The notes: a model not told the origin generated them from the sequence alone. A stretch of DNA of 13,388 bases from Bacillota bacterium (GCA_021781855.1 JAJXWC010000049.1:1-13388); one strand, 5' to 3'. Positions 1 through 6,056 are shown, counted from the first letter of the stretch. A program made the numbers and translations.

Positions 1-765
1 AGATAGTCCGATGTGCGCTGACCAAAGCGGCAGAGCTGTGCTTGATGTTTGCCTGACTGCACCGACAAAAATAATACCGATACCAAGTGTTGCGAACATT
101 TTTGCGTGCTTTTTAAAAATAAAACTCGTTTTGACTGCTTGCGGTTTTATTCCTTTTTTTGTCTGTGGCACAGCAATTTCTGGAACGGCGTAAACAACAA
201 GCGCCGTGATGCAAGTCAACACAACTGCTGCCCAATAAGCTCCGGGAAGCCAGTCTTGCGCACCATGTGTCAGCTGAACTGCAAAAAGTGACATGACAAA
301 ACCGCCGAAAAAAGGACCAATAAGTGAGCCGATACGCGTCATTCCACCCAACATGGATAGCGCAAGCGAGCGTCTTAAAGGCGGCGTTACTTCAGTCAGA
401 TAAGCTTGTCGAGCCAGAACAAAAAGCGCATTGACCATACCAAGCACAAAAACACTTAGCGCAAAAATTTCCCAATCCGGTGTAAAAGCACAAATAACAA
501 GCAATAAAAGCGTTACACCAGCACCGTACAGCATAGCCTTTCTATCTCCCCAACGTGTTGCCAAAATTCCTGCGGGAATGTCGCCAACAACTTGTCCAAT
601 CCCAAGCAACGCCACAATCAACGCTGCAATCGCAGGACTAGCATGCAAGTGGAGTGCCGTGAGTGGTATCACAGGCGTTACCGCACCGATTCCCGTTTCA
701 TAAATCATTGTTGGCAGATAGACAGCCGTGAGTTGTTTGCCAAAAGTTAAAGATTGAGCAGTCAT
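1..765 (-). CDS. MFS family transporter (probable drug efflux), 3' end missing
   Basis: The reading frame is open from the ATG at 765 to the window edge, giving 255 residues of what is normally a roughly 400-residue protein. The protein is very hydrophobic with alternating membrane segments. Residues about 55-80 hold the loop 2-3 signature of the major facilitator superfamily (GILATRWGDRKAML, matching GxLaxRxGxRkxxl), and a second conserved loop reads LARQAYLTEVTPPLRR. A long basic loop (TKKGIKPQAVKTSFIFKKHA) near residue 205 fits the central cytoplasmic loop between the two six-helix halves. The family exports drugs or small molecules by proton antiport; the substrate cannot be told from sequence. 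The ribosome binding site is weak (GAAAGTGA upstream of the ATG). The gene lies downstream of the ABC permease but is separated from it by a terminator, so it probably has its own promoter. Confidence 0.85.
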   Translation of the reverse strand, partial: MTAQSLTFGKQLTAVYLPTMIYETGIGAVTPVIPLTALHLHASPAIAALIVALLGIGQVVGDIPAGILATRWGDRKAMLYGAGVTLLLLVICAFTPDWEIFALSVFVLGMVNALFVLARQAYLTEVTPPLRRSLALSMLGGMTRIGSLIGPFFGGFVMSLFAVQLTHGAQDWLPGAYWAAVVLTCITALVVYAVPEIAVPQTKKGIKPQAVKTSFIFKKHAKMFATLGIGIIFVGAVRQTSSTALPLWSAHIGLS

Positions 766-789
766 TATTCATTTTCACTTTCAAATTCA

Positions 790-809
790 ATTTGACAGCT
801 TTATCAAAT
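790..809. promoter_or_regulatory. Imperfect palindrome upstream of the MFS gene (possible operator)
   Basis: ATTTGACAGCTTTATCAAAT is a 20-bp imperfect inverted repeat (8 of 10 paired positions) ending 25 bases from the MFS start codon. A second TTTGACA occurs about 50 bases further upstream. Its position in the probable leader would suit a repressor site, but no regulator is encoded next to it. An extended -10 candidate (TGTTATGAT on the minus strand, about 866-874) lies upstream. The rest of 766-917 holds nothing else I can recognise. Confidence 0.25.
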
Positions 810-916
810 ATTATCCTTTCAGATAAGTCTCTTTCTTATTGTGTCAAATTTTCTTACAAATACTATCATAACAAAATTTACCATAATTCGATAGAAAATG
901 TGCATAAAGCCTACAC

Positions 917-945
917 ACAAAAAGCGGCTTCAAACCGCCTTTTTA
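917..945 (-). terminator. Intrinsic terminator of the ABC permease gene
   Basis: On the minus strand a GGCGG / CCGC stem with a short loop is preceded by A's and followed by TTTTT. The 5' arm is inside the last codons of the permease gene (AAG GCG GTT TGA), so coding and terminator sequence overlap. It ends the padR-DUF1048-ABC operon and isolates the MFS gene. Confidence 0.7.
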
Positions 946-1682
946 TAAGCTGCAGTGGCTGCAATGTAGCTGACGACAAGGATAATCCCCATCCAGATGA
1001 TGCCGTTCCAAAGCGAATTGCCCGCAGATTGTCCCGCAAAAAGATGGCGAATCGCATCGGTCATGCCAGTCAGCGGCTGATTTTCAGCGAACCAGCGGAC
1101 AGGTCCGGGCATGGTGTCTGTCGGCACAAAGGCGGACGAGAGCATGGGCAAAAAGGTAAAGGGATAAGTAATCGCCGTAGCGCCTGCCACGGATTTGGCG
1201 ATAATGCCGGGAATCGCCATCAGCCAAGTCATAGCAAGCACGAGCAGGAAAATCAAGCCAAGTGCCATCAGCCATTGACCGAGATTCGCCTGCGAGCGAA
1301 AACCCATGAGAAAGGCAATGCCAATCACGAGCGCAATCGAGATGAGTCCTGAAAAAACGGACGTGATGACGTGTCCCCAGAGAAAACTTCCCGCCTTGAT
1401 GGGCATGGATTTGACACGGGCGAAAAAGCCGCGTTGCTTGTCCTCAAAAAGTCGAAATCCGACATAAGAAGTCCCCATGACAGCCGTCATGACAAGGATT
1501 CCGGGCAAAATATAGTTGATGTAAGTGCCCTGAGGCAGGGAATTTTTAATGGCTCCGCCGAAGACGAATACAAAGAGCAACATGAAAGCAATCGGCATCA
1601 TGACCGTCGTCAGAATCGTGTCCATTGAGCGCGTCACGTGCTTGAGCGTGCGGCTGGTGAGTGTGAGTGTATCTTTAAGCAT
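930..1682 (-). CDS. ABC-2 type permease, DrrB-like
   Basis: 250-residue integral membrane protein of the ABC-2 family, which forms the membrane channel of exporters such as the daunorubicin pump DrrAB. After a short cytoplasmic start with TSRTLKHVTRS there is a membrane segment at about 25-42, the conserved loop YINYILPGILVMTAVMG (about 54-70), a cytoplasmic stretch RLFEDKQRGFFARVKSMPI typical of DrrB-like permeases, and four more hydrophobic segments. Length is normal for the family. The partner is the ATPase at 3566-4384, on the same strand but now nearly 1.9 kb upstream because of the inserted DNA. The start ATG at 1682 has a good ribosome binding site (GAGGAG, 8-9 bases away) that belongs to the inserted DNA, not to the original ATPase-permease junction. 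The protein is intact; whether it is still co-transcribed with the ATPase through the IS is unknown. Confidence 0.9.
   Translation of the reverse strand: MLKDTLTLTSRTLKHVTRSMDTILTTVMMPIAFMLLFVFVFGGAIKNSLPQGTYINYILPGILVMTAVMGTSYVGFRLFEDKQRGFFARVKSMPIKAGSFLWGHVITSVFSGLISIALVIGIAFLMGFRSQANLGQWLMALGLIFLLVLAMTWLMAIPGIIAKSVAGATAITYPFTFLPMLSSAFVPTDTMPGPVRWFAENQPLTGMTDAIRHLFAGQSAGNSLWNGIIWMGIILVVSYIAATAAYKKAV
1650..1682 (-). repeat. 33-bp direct repeat, copy 1 (start of the intact permease gene)
   Basis: The first 11 codons of the permease gene are repeated exactly at 3541-3573. Both flanks diverge immediately (base 1649 t versus 3540 a; base 1683 t versus 3574 g), so the repeat is exactly 33 bp. 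The DNA between the copies holds the IS110 element, a paired-hairpin repeat and unassigned AT-rich sequence. Confidence 0.95.
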
Positions 1683-1758
1683 TTTGATTTTCTCCTCGTA
1701 ATATATATTTATGGGGATTTTTTCATCCCGATTTTATTACCAATTTTGTTTATTTTTA
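1683..1758. other. Left flank of the IS: permease leader with hairpin
   Basis: This 76-bp AT-rich segment lies between the intact permease start and the inferred left end of the IS. On the minus strand it carries the GAGGAG ribosome binding site of the permease and a GGGAT / ATCCC hairpin with a six-base loop. No convincing promoter is visible. Together with 3333-3540 it would have formed about 280 bp of inserted DNA before the IS arrived. Confidence 0.5.
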
Positions 1759-1766
1759 CTTGACTA

Positions 1767-2025
1767 TTGCAAGGTTTTTCAGAACAATAGAGTCATGGAA
1801 TGGACTCATGGATGTTTCTGTTTTTCTCTGTTGCTTTGTCTTCATTATTAAGTCTGTTACCCAAGCGTTGTCTCCACTTCCAACCCACTAGCTGTTTCCA
1901 CTGTTGTTGCTCTGCGCTTAGTAGTGCGCAGGCGGTAAGTGACAAAGTGATTAGAATTCTCTTATGCGAGGCTGTTGGTTCAACGTGTTTCTGGGAAATC
2001 TTACAGTAGTCAAGAAACATTCCAA
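1767..2025 (+). ncRNA. Candidate IS110 bridge RNA (noncoding left end)
   Basis: IS110 elements encode a bridge RNA in a noncoding end; its two loops pair with target and donor DNA. This 280-nt left end has the expected features. A 5' hairpin pairs GAGTC (about 1793-1797) with GACTC (1803-1807). A long-range nested fold follows: 1831-1840 with 1941-1950 (seven Watson-Crick pairs CTTTGTC/GACAAAG plus three outer pairs, two of them wobble), then 1857-1861 with 1934-1938 (TTACC/GGTAA), then 1863-1867 with 1915-1919 (AAGCG/CGCTT). Possible guides: TAGTCAAG at 2007-2014 is the exact complement of the CTTGACTA end repeat; TGCGAGG at 1965-1971 resembles TGCAAGG just inside the left end; ACTAGC at 1887-1892 equals the right flank of the insertion. 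A -35-like TTGACT lies in the left repeat, 17 bases before AACAAT. RNA ends and guide roles are inference. Confidence 0.45.
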
Positions 2026-2049
2026 ATTCATAGAAAGGAGACCTTCCAA

Positions 2050-3306
2050 ATGAAATGTTTTGTCGGTTTAGATGTCAGCTCACAAAAGCTGGATGTTTGT
2101 ATGATGCTCAGTGATAACTCAGTCGCTTTCTCTAAGTCATTATCAAATGATTTAGTGGGTGCTTCTGAAATTAAGACACAAGTCCTTAAACTCAACGAAA
2201 TTCATCACTTTGAACGGATCGTTATTGGAATGGAAGCCACAAGTTTGTACAGCTTTCATCCCGCTATGTTTTTCAATGATGATAACGATTTGAAGTTACT
2301 TCACGCTGAAGTAATGATTGAACAACCCAATAAAATCAAGCGTTATCGTGAGACGTTTGAAGAAAATAAGAATGATACGCTGGACGCTTTTTACATTGCG
2401 GATTACTTTCGCATTGAACGCTTCACGCCTTCCATCCTCAAAGAAGAGAAATATCTTGCCCTTCAACACCTCACACGAACACGGCTTCAACTTATTGAGC
2501 AAATGGTTACAACAAAACAGCACTTTACAGAAAATATCTACTATAAATGCAACACCTTACCCTCTGAACTTAAAAATGACGATGAACTGAGTACAAACTT
2601 GTATAGTGCAACAATCATTACACTGATGACCGAAGATTATACGTTGGATGAACTCGCCGAAACGCCCTTGGAGGATTTCTCCGAACTCCTTCAAAAGCTT
2701 GGGCATGGACGTTTCAAGAACCCTGAGAAACTGGCTAAAGTGATTCAAAAAGCCATTCGTGGTTCCTATCGTTTAAGCCAAGTTCATCAAGAGTCTGTAG
2801 ACATCGTGCTCAGTCTCCTTGCTCGTGAAATTCGCAGTTTAGACAAGATGATTAAGGACATTGACAAAGCCATAGAAGATATGGTGGAAGTCATTCCTGA
2901 ATATCAATGTTTAACTTCTATACCAGGCATTGGTAAAGTCTACGCTGCAGGTATCATCGCTGAGATTGGACAGATTGAACGTTTCAAAGACCATCCTCAA
3001 CTTGCAAAATATGCAGGTTTGAACTGGAAAGAAACGCAATCTGGAAATTCTTCCTCCCAAAATACTTCACTTGTTAAAAGAGGCAATCGTTATCTTCGTT
3101 ATTACTTAGTTGAAGCCGCCAACTCAGTCAGACGACATGATGACGAATACAAAGCCTTTTACAAGAAGAAATATCAAGAAGTACCTAAACATCAACACAA
3201 ACGTGCCATTGTCTTAACCGCTAGAAAATTTGTGCGTCTGGTGGATGTGCTACTACGCAACCACCAACTCTATACGCCACCAAGGAGGCTTATGGAAGAT
3301 AATTAG
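2050..3306 (+). CDS. IS110-family transposase (DEDD recombinase)
   Basis: 418-residue transposase. The N-terminal RuvC-like DEDD domain shows D8 (FVGLDVSS), E62 (GMEATS), D109 and D112 (NDTLDAF). After a helical middle region comes the C-terminal Transposase_20 domain at about 286-370 (LTSIPGIGKVYAAGIIAEIG, then YAGLNWKETQSG and LVKRGNRYLRYYL); S331 in the SG pair is the likely catalytic serine of this family. Length is normal and no frameshift is seen, so the enzyme looks active. The start at 2050 is chosen because AGGAG lies 9 bases upstream and the domain begins at once. An open frame continues upstream to 1975 but would translate the noncoding end. It acts on DNA with a bridge RNA to excise a circle and reinsert it. 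Confidence 0.93.
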   Translation: MKCFVGLDVSSQKLDVCMMLSDNSVAFSKSLSNDLVGASEIKTQVLKLNEIHHFERIVIGMEATSLYSFHPAMFFNDDNDLKLLHAEVMIEQPNKIKRYRETFEENKNDTLDAFYIADYFRIERFTPSILKEEKYLALQHLTRTRLQLIEQMVTTKQHFTENIYYKCNTLPSELKNDDELSTNLYSATIITLMTEDYTLDELAETPLEDFSELLQKLGHGRFKNPEKLAKVIQKAIRGSYRLSQVHQESVDIVLSLLAREIRSLDKMIKDIDKAIEDMVEVIPEYQCLTSIPGIGKVYAAGIIAEIGQIERFKDHPQLAKYAGLNWKETQSGNSSSQNTSLVKRGNRYLRYYLVEAANSVRRHDDEYKAFYKKKYQEVPKHQHKRAIVLTARKFVRLVDVLLRNHQLYTPPRRLMEDN

Positions 3307-3469
3307 TTTTATCTGCACATTTTCCTTGACTAGCCTAGTGAAAATTTGTCAAATTTCGCTGGATTTTTTCGTGCTGTCTTTTTCAAAGATCCTCACTCAG
3401 AATTTAACGACTTTATGTTTGACTTTTTACCACTAGACTTTTTGCGTATAGTCAATTTGTTGCTACGAA
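3307..3469. other. IS right end and unassigned flank
   Basis: The first 26 bases are the inferred right end of the IS. The rest has no gene. It contains a near-perfect palindrome at 3340-3357 (GAAAATTTGTCAAATTTC) and the ACTAGCCTAGT palindrome next to the IS end. It leads into the paired-hairpin repeat. Confidence 0.4.
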
Positions 3470-3573
3470 AGCCGCACGAGCGGAACTTTGCTTTGCAAAG
3501 TTTTATCCGCAACCTCAAAGCTTCCACTTGGGCGCTTTGAGCGGCTGGTGAGTGTGAGTGTATCTTTAAGCAT
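3463..3573 (-). pseudogene. Truncated 5' fragment of the ABC permease gene
   Basis: The first 33 bp equal the start of the permease gene at 1650-1682 and overlap the end of the ATPase gene by 8 bases (ATGCTTAA). After codon 11 the frame runs into the paired-hairpin repeat and stops after 36 codons. This is where the permease originally began, translationally coupled to the ATPase. What remains would give a meaningless short peptide. The complete permease copy restarts beyond the insertion. Confidence 0.8.
3470..3546. repeat. Paired-hairpin repeat, copy A
   Basis: Two hairpins separated by a 12-base linker. Hairpin 1 is ACTTTGC (3485-3491) with GCAAAGT (3495-3501). The linker is tttatccgcaac (3502-3513). 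Hairpin 2 is CTCAAAGC (3514-3521) with GCTTTGAG (3534-3541). An outer pair AGCCGC (3470-3475) with GCGGCT (3541-3546) closes the unit, and its right arm lies inside the duplicated permease fragment. The same architecture, with 10 of 12 linker bases identical and compensating changes in both stems, recurs at 10755-10842. Confidence 0.7.
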
Positions 3574-4384
3574 GAGATTTCTCCTTATTTAAATTTTCGT
3601 CAGTGCTGACAGCTTTGTCAGTGCCTTTTTTAGCGACAATGGCGAGGAAAATTTCCTCCAATGTCGGCTGTTTTTCGACCATTTCGACTTTGGCTTTGGG
3701 AAACATCTGTTTCAGCTCGTCAAAACTGCCTTCAGCGACAATCTTGCCCTCGTGCAAAATGCCGATACGGTCCGCCAATTCTTCTGCTTCTTGCAAATAT
3801 TGCGTCGTCAGAAAAATCGTCGTGCCCTTGTCCGAGAGCGTTTTGACCAAGTCATAAACTTCGTTGCGCGCTTCGGGGTCCAGCCCCGTCGTCGGCTCGT
3901 CAAGAAAGATGATCGCAGGCGCGCCAATCAGGCTCATGGCAATGTCAATCCGCCGTTTCATGCCGCCAGAGTAGCTGGAGAGCGGTTTGTCCGCCGCCTC
4001 TGTCAGTGAGACTTTCTCCAGCATTTCCGCCGCGACTCGCTTTGCCTCAGCGACCTTGCGGAGTTTGGCAATCATTTCCAGATTTTCCCGTCCGGTCAAA
4101 ATGTCGTCTACCGCTGCGAATTGTCCTGTCAGCGCGAAAGACTGGCGCACCTTGCTGGGCGATTTCTTGACGTCAAAGCCGTTGACACTGACAGAGCCGC
4201 TGTCAGCCGTCATAAGTGTCGCCATGATGTTAATCATGGTCGTTTTTCCCGCGCCGTTGGAGCCAAGCAGCGCATAAATCTCGCCTGTTTTGACCGCCAA
4301 ATCCACGCCCTTGAGCACTGGTTTGACTGCCTTTTTCACGTGAAATGATTTTTTCAAATCCTTGATTTCGATAATGTTTTCCAT
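3566..4384 (-). CDS. ABC transporter ATP-binding protein, DrrA-like
   Basis: 272-residue nucleotide-binding protein that powers an ABC-2 exporter. Visible motifs in order: Walker A GSNGAGKTT (about 41-49), Q-loop in ALTGQFAAVDDILTGRENL, ABC signature YSGGMKRRIDIA, Walker B IIFLDEPTTGLD, and a glutamine in place of the usual switch histidine in FLTTQYLQEAEELADRIG, as in DrrA and related drug-export ATPases. The C-terminal extension of about 50 residues (EKQPTLEEIFLAIV) is also DrrA-like. The start at 4384 (MENIIEIKDLKKSF) fits the domain; a longer open frame upstream would read through intergenic DNA. The ribosome binding site is only AGAGAG. The stop overlaps the original permease start by 8 bases. 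Upstream, an 88-bp gap with a hairpin separates it from the DUF1048 genes. Confidence 0.93.
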   Translation of the reverse strand: MENIIEIKDLKKSFHVKKAVKPVLKGVDLAVKTGEIYALLGSNGAGKTTMINIMATLMTADSGSVSVNGFDVKKSPSKVRQSFALTGQFAAVDDILTGRENLEMIAKLRKVAEAKRVAAEMLEKVSLTEAADKPLSSYSGGMKRRIDIAMSLIGAPAIIFLDEPTTGLDPEARNEVYDLVKTLSDKGTTIFLTTQYLQEAEELADRIGILHEGKIVAEGSFDELKQMFPKAKVEMVEKQPTLEEIFLAIVAKKGTDKAVSTDENLNKEKSHA

Positions 4385-4442
4385 TTTTCTCTCTATTCTG
4401 TCTGGTAATATACTGTGATACCGATTAGTGACGCTTTTGTAA

Positions 4443-4464
4443 GCTCTGACAAGTTTGTCAGAGC
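4443..4464. terminator. Intra-operon hairpin between DUF1048 gene and ATPase gene
   Basis: GCTCTGAC and GTCAGAGC form a perfect 8-bp stem with a 6-base loop. The same stem serves as a terminator at 12520-12541. On the minus strand, the direction of the operon, it is followed by TTACAAAAG, a poor U tract. On the plus strand it is followed by aatttttct, a better one. For the operon it is more likely an attenuator or an mRNA-stabilising hairpin than a full terminator. Confidence 0.5.
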
Positions 4465-4472
4465 AATTTTTC

Positions 4473-4802
4473 TCATTTTTCCAATGATTTTTGAATGGCA
4501 TCAGCCACTTGGCGTTCGGCTTTTGCGGTCGCATCTCCGAGCTGATTTGCCCAAGGGCTAGATTTCGCCAGTTCATCACAAAAAGCTGCCACATCGCGCC
4601 CCGTCACGTCCAGCACGTCTTTTCCTTCTGCTGCGTTTTCCTCGAAAAGTTCGACCAGACTTTCAAAATCCGCACCGCCGATTTTCCAGAGATACTTCTG
4701 CATTTCCTTATAGACCGTGTAGTAGTCGGCTGGCAACGCTTTTGCCCGCGCCTGCAAGGCCCGCCATTCTCGTTTTTCTTGCATCATTTTTTGAAAATTC
4801 AT
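4473..4802 (-). CDS. DUF1048-family protein, third of three tandem copies
   Basis: 109-residue soluble helical protein. It shares with the two genes upstream the pattern (R)EW+.L..R.KALPADYY.VYKEMQKYLW, then an acidic stretch (FESLVELFEENAAEGKDV) and the motif VTGRDVAAFCDEL. This is the DUF1048 family of small proteins often found beside PadR regulators and ABC exporters in Firmicutes; its biochemical role is not known. The start at ATG 4802 is preferred over GTG 4805 because GGAG lies 9 bases upstream, and it makes a TGATG overlap with the preceding gene. Base composition is visibly GC-richer than in the surrounding housekeeping genes. Confidence 0.8.
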   Translation of the reverse strand: MNFQKMMQEKREWRALQARAKALPADYYTVYKEMQKYLWKIGGADFESLVELFEENAAEGKDVLDVTGRDVAAFCDELAKSSPWANQLGDATAKAERQVADAIQKSLEK

Positions 4803-5224
4803 CACTCATTTCTCCCCAATTTCTTTAAGATTGTCGCATTCAAATTTTTCCGCCATTTTTCACGATAAGCGCCGTAAGCGTCTGTCTGCGTGAGCTCTTG
4901 AACAAATTCCCGACTTTCTTCGCCGACAAAATTTTTCGCAGGAATCCCGTCCAGCACGCCCTCTTCGAGCATATCGAGCAAATCCGCAAAGAAATCAACA
5001 TCCGCCCGATTGTCAAACACACCGCCTTTGCCCTTGCCCCAGTAGCTGGCGGACACTTGCATATAAACCTCCTGATAATCCTTTGGCAGCGCCTTAAATC
5101 GAGCTTGGAGCGGCTTCCACTGTTGCGTTGCTTCGCTGCCTGTGATGGTGCTAAAGAGGCCAAATTCGCCCACCGAGTGCTTAAATTCCTCCCAAAGTTT
5201 GCTTGTTTTTGATGCTTCTGCCAT
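4802..5224 (-). CDS. DUF1048-family protein, second of three tandem copies
   Basis: 140 residues, longer than its neighbours because of an N-terminal extension (MAEASKTSKLWEEFKHSVGEFG). The shared core reads QWKPLQARFKALPKDYQEVY, then SYWGKGKG, FFADLLDMLEEGVLDG and REFVQEL. It has diverged most of the three: the GxDV motif is replaced by AKNFVGEESREF. I choose ATG 5224 because GGGAG lies 8 bases before it, whereas an upstream in-frame ATG at 5230 sits only 2 bases from that site. The start overlaps the previous stop (TAATG), implying translational coupling. Function unknown. Confidence 0.75.
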   Translation of the reverse strand: MAEASKTSKLWEEFKHSVGEFGLFSTITGSEATQQWKPLQARFKALPKDYQEVYMQVSASYWGKGKGGVFDNRADVDFFADLLDMLEEGVLDGIPAKNFVGEESREFVQELTQTDAYGAYREKWRKNLNATILKKLGRNE

Positions 5225-5583
5225 TACCATTTCTCCCTTTCTTCTTTTTCAAATGCCATAATTCTCTCATTCAGTCGTTTGCGATAACGGTCTTTCCAGT
5301 CGCTCGATTTGAACGCCAATTCGTCGCAAAACTTGGCAACGTCAGCACCCGTAATCTCCGTGAGCGTCCGTTGGTCCGCCGCTGCATTTTCCAAAATATC
5401 AAGCAATTCTTCAAAAATCAGCTTGCTGTCTGCCCATTTGCTCACGACACCCGTCGTCCACATATAGCTGCGCATTTCCTTAAATGCCTTGTCGTACATG
5501 GCTGGAAGCTGCTTTCTGCGATTTTCCATTTCGCGCCATTCCCGTTTGCCTTGACGATCCCAAATTTTTTCCATCATGCTCAT
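5224..5583 (-). CDS. DUF1048-family protein, first of three tandem copies
   Basis: 119-residue helical protein with the same core as its two downstream neighbours: KREWREMENRRKQLPAMYDKAFKEMRSYMW, LIFEELLDILENAAADQRTL and ITGADVAKFCDELAF, ending in a basic segment RYRKRLNERIMAFEKEEREK. The start ATG overlaps the padR stop by four bases (ATGA), so translation is probably coupled to the regulator. A GGAG lies 11 bases upstream inside padR. Family DUF1048; no catalytic motif or membrane segment is visible. The conserved aromatic/basic N-terminal half and the acidic centre suggest a protein-protein or regulatory role, which is inference. Confidence 0.8.
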   Translation of the reverse strand: MSMMEKIWDRQGKREWREMENRRKQLPAMYDKAFKEMRSYMWTTGVVSKWADSKLIFEELLDILENAAADQRTLTEITGADVAKFCDELAFKSSDWKDRYRKRLNERIMAFEKEEREKW

Positions 5584-5897
5584 TTTCTCAAACTCTCCAG
5601 TCTTTCATTGATAAAGTCTTGTTTTGCCCAAAAATTTTGCCGTTCCAGTTCGCCATCGGCGTTCAGCCGATACCATTTTCTCATCGGTCCTTTATCTGAC
5701 GGCTTTTTTTCGATTTCGACCAGCGCCTTTTTTTCCAGCCGCATGGTAATCGTGTAAACCGTGCCCTCGACGACCTCCTCAAAGCCCAGCTCGCGCAATT
5801 TTTGCGTGATTTCATAGCCGTAAGTTTCGCCCTGACCAATGATTTCAAGCACACAGCCTTCCAGCACACCTTTGAGCATCTCCGTAATATTTTCCAT
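5580..5897 (-). CDS. PadR-family transcriptional regulator
   Basis: 105-residue winged-helix regulator. The N-terminal part has the PadR pattern MLKGVLEGCVLEIIGQGETYGYEITQ, followed by KLRELGFEEVVEGTVYTITMRLEKKALV, which is the recognition helix and start of the wing, then KGPMRKWYRLN in the wing and a C-terminal helix for dimer contact. PadR proteins usually repress their own operon and a linked exporter until a ligand is bound. The start at 5897 (MENITEM) is supported by GGGAG upstream and by homology; an upstream in-frame ATG would add 24 residues covering the promoter. It is the first gene of the operon with DUF1048 and ABC genes and overlaps the next gene by four bases. Confidence 0.9.
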   Translation of the reverse strand: MENITEMLKGVLEGCVLEIIGQGETYGYEITQKLRELGFEEVVEGTVYTITMRLEKKALVEIEKKPSDKGPMRKWYRLNADGELERQNFWAKQDFINERLESLRK

Positions 5898-5959
5898 CAA
5901 TTCGTTCTCCCTTTCACTATTCTTTGTCACTGATATTTTGTATAACTGACTACTTCTAT

Positions 5960-5989
5960 ATAATAACACAGACTACCACTACTTGTCAA
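5960..5989 (-). promoter_or_regulatory. Promoter of the padR-DUF1048-ABC operon
   Basis: On the minus strand TTGACA (5984-5989) and TATTAT (5960-5965) are separated by 18 bases, with TG in the extended -10 position. The hexamer AGTAGT occurs just after the -35 box and again just downstream of the -10 box, and TAGTC occurs within both segments, so these direct repeats flank the -10 and are candidate PadR binding sites. The first ATG of padR is about 60 bases downstream. Confidence 0.7.
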
Positions 5990-6024
5990 CACTAAATACC
6001 TATTTCCTCCAAATTTTTTTACAA

Positions 6025-6056
6025 AAAAACTTTTGACCATTCTGTCAAAAGCCTCT
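6025..6056 (-). terminator. Intrinsic terminator of the PNPOx-like gene
   Basis: On the minus strand CTTTTGAC, a six-base loop and GTCAAAAG form an 8-bp stem followed by TTTTTTTG. It lies just after the stop codon of the gene at 6061 and upstream of the padR promoter. Confidence 0.85.

Larger units (their letters stand above)
1759..3332 (+). mobile_element. IS110-family insertion sequence
   Basis: The element carries one transposase gene (2050-3306), a long noncoding left end and a very short right end, the layout of the IS110 group. The 8-mer CTTGACTA occurs as a direct repeat at 1759-1766 and 3325-3332, extended to TTTTnCTTGACTA at 1754-1766 and 3320-3332. There are no long terminal inverted repeats. 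Directly repeated cores without inverted repeats are what IS110 recombination leaves, so these repeats are taken as the ends, giving about 1.57 kb. The exact cut position within the repeat cannot be decided. The bases just right of the right-hand repeat form a short palindrome (ACTAGCCTAGT, 3329-3339) that may be part of the target. Confidence 0.75.

Noticed and set aside
792..1352. Long open frame on the plus strand opposite the permease
   Set aside because: It is antisense to a clear ABC-2 permease, has no ribosome binding site and gives a composition (many H, R, S) typical of a shadow frame.
1975..2049. Upstream extension of the transposase
   Set aside because: AGGAG before 2050 and the start of the DEDD domain at residue 4 place the start at 2050; the extension translates the noncoding left end.
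1650..3573. 33-bp repeats as the target duplication of the IS110 element
   Set aside because: IS110 transposition does not give such duplications, and the inferred IS ends lie 76 and 208 bases away from the repeats.
4385..4594. Longer N-terminus for the ABC ATPase
   Set aside because: It would translate the hairpin and the antisense-frame end of the DUF1048 gene; the ATPase fold begins at the ATG at 4384.
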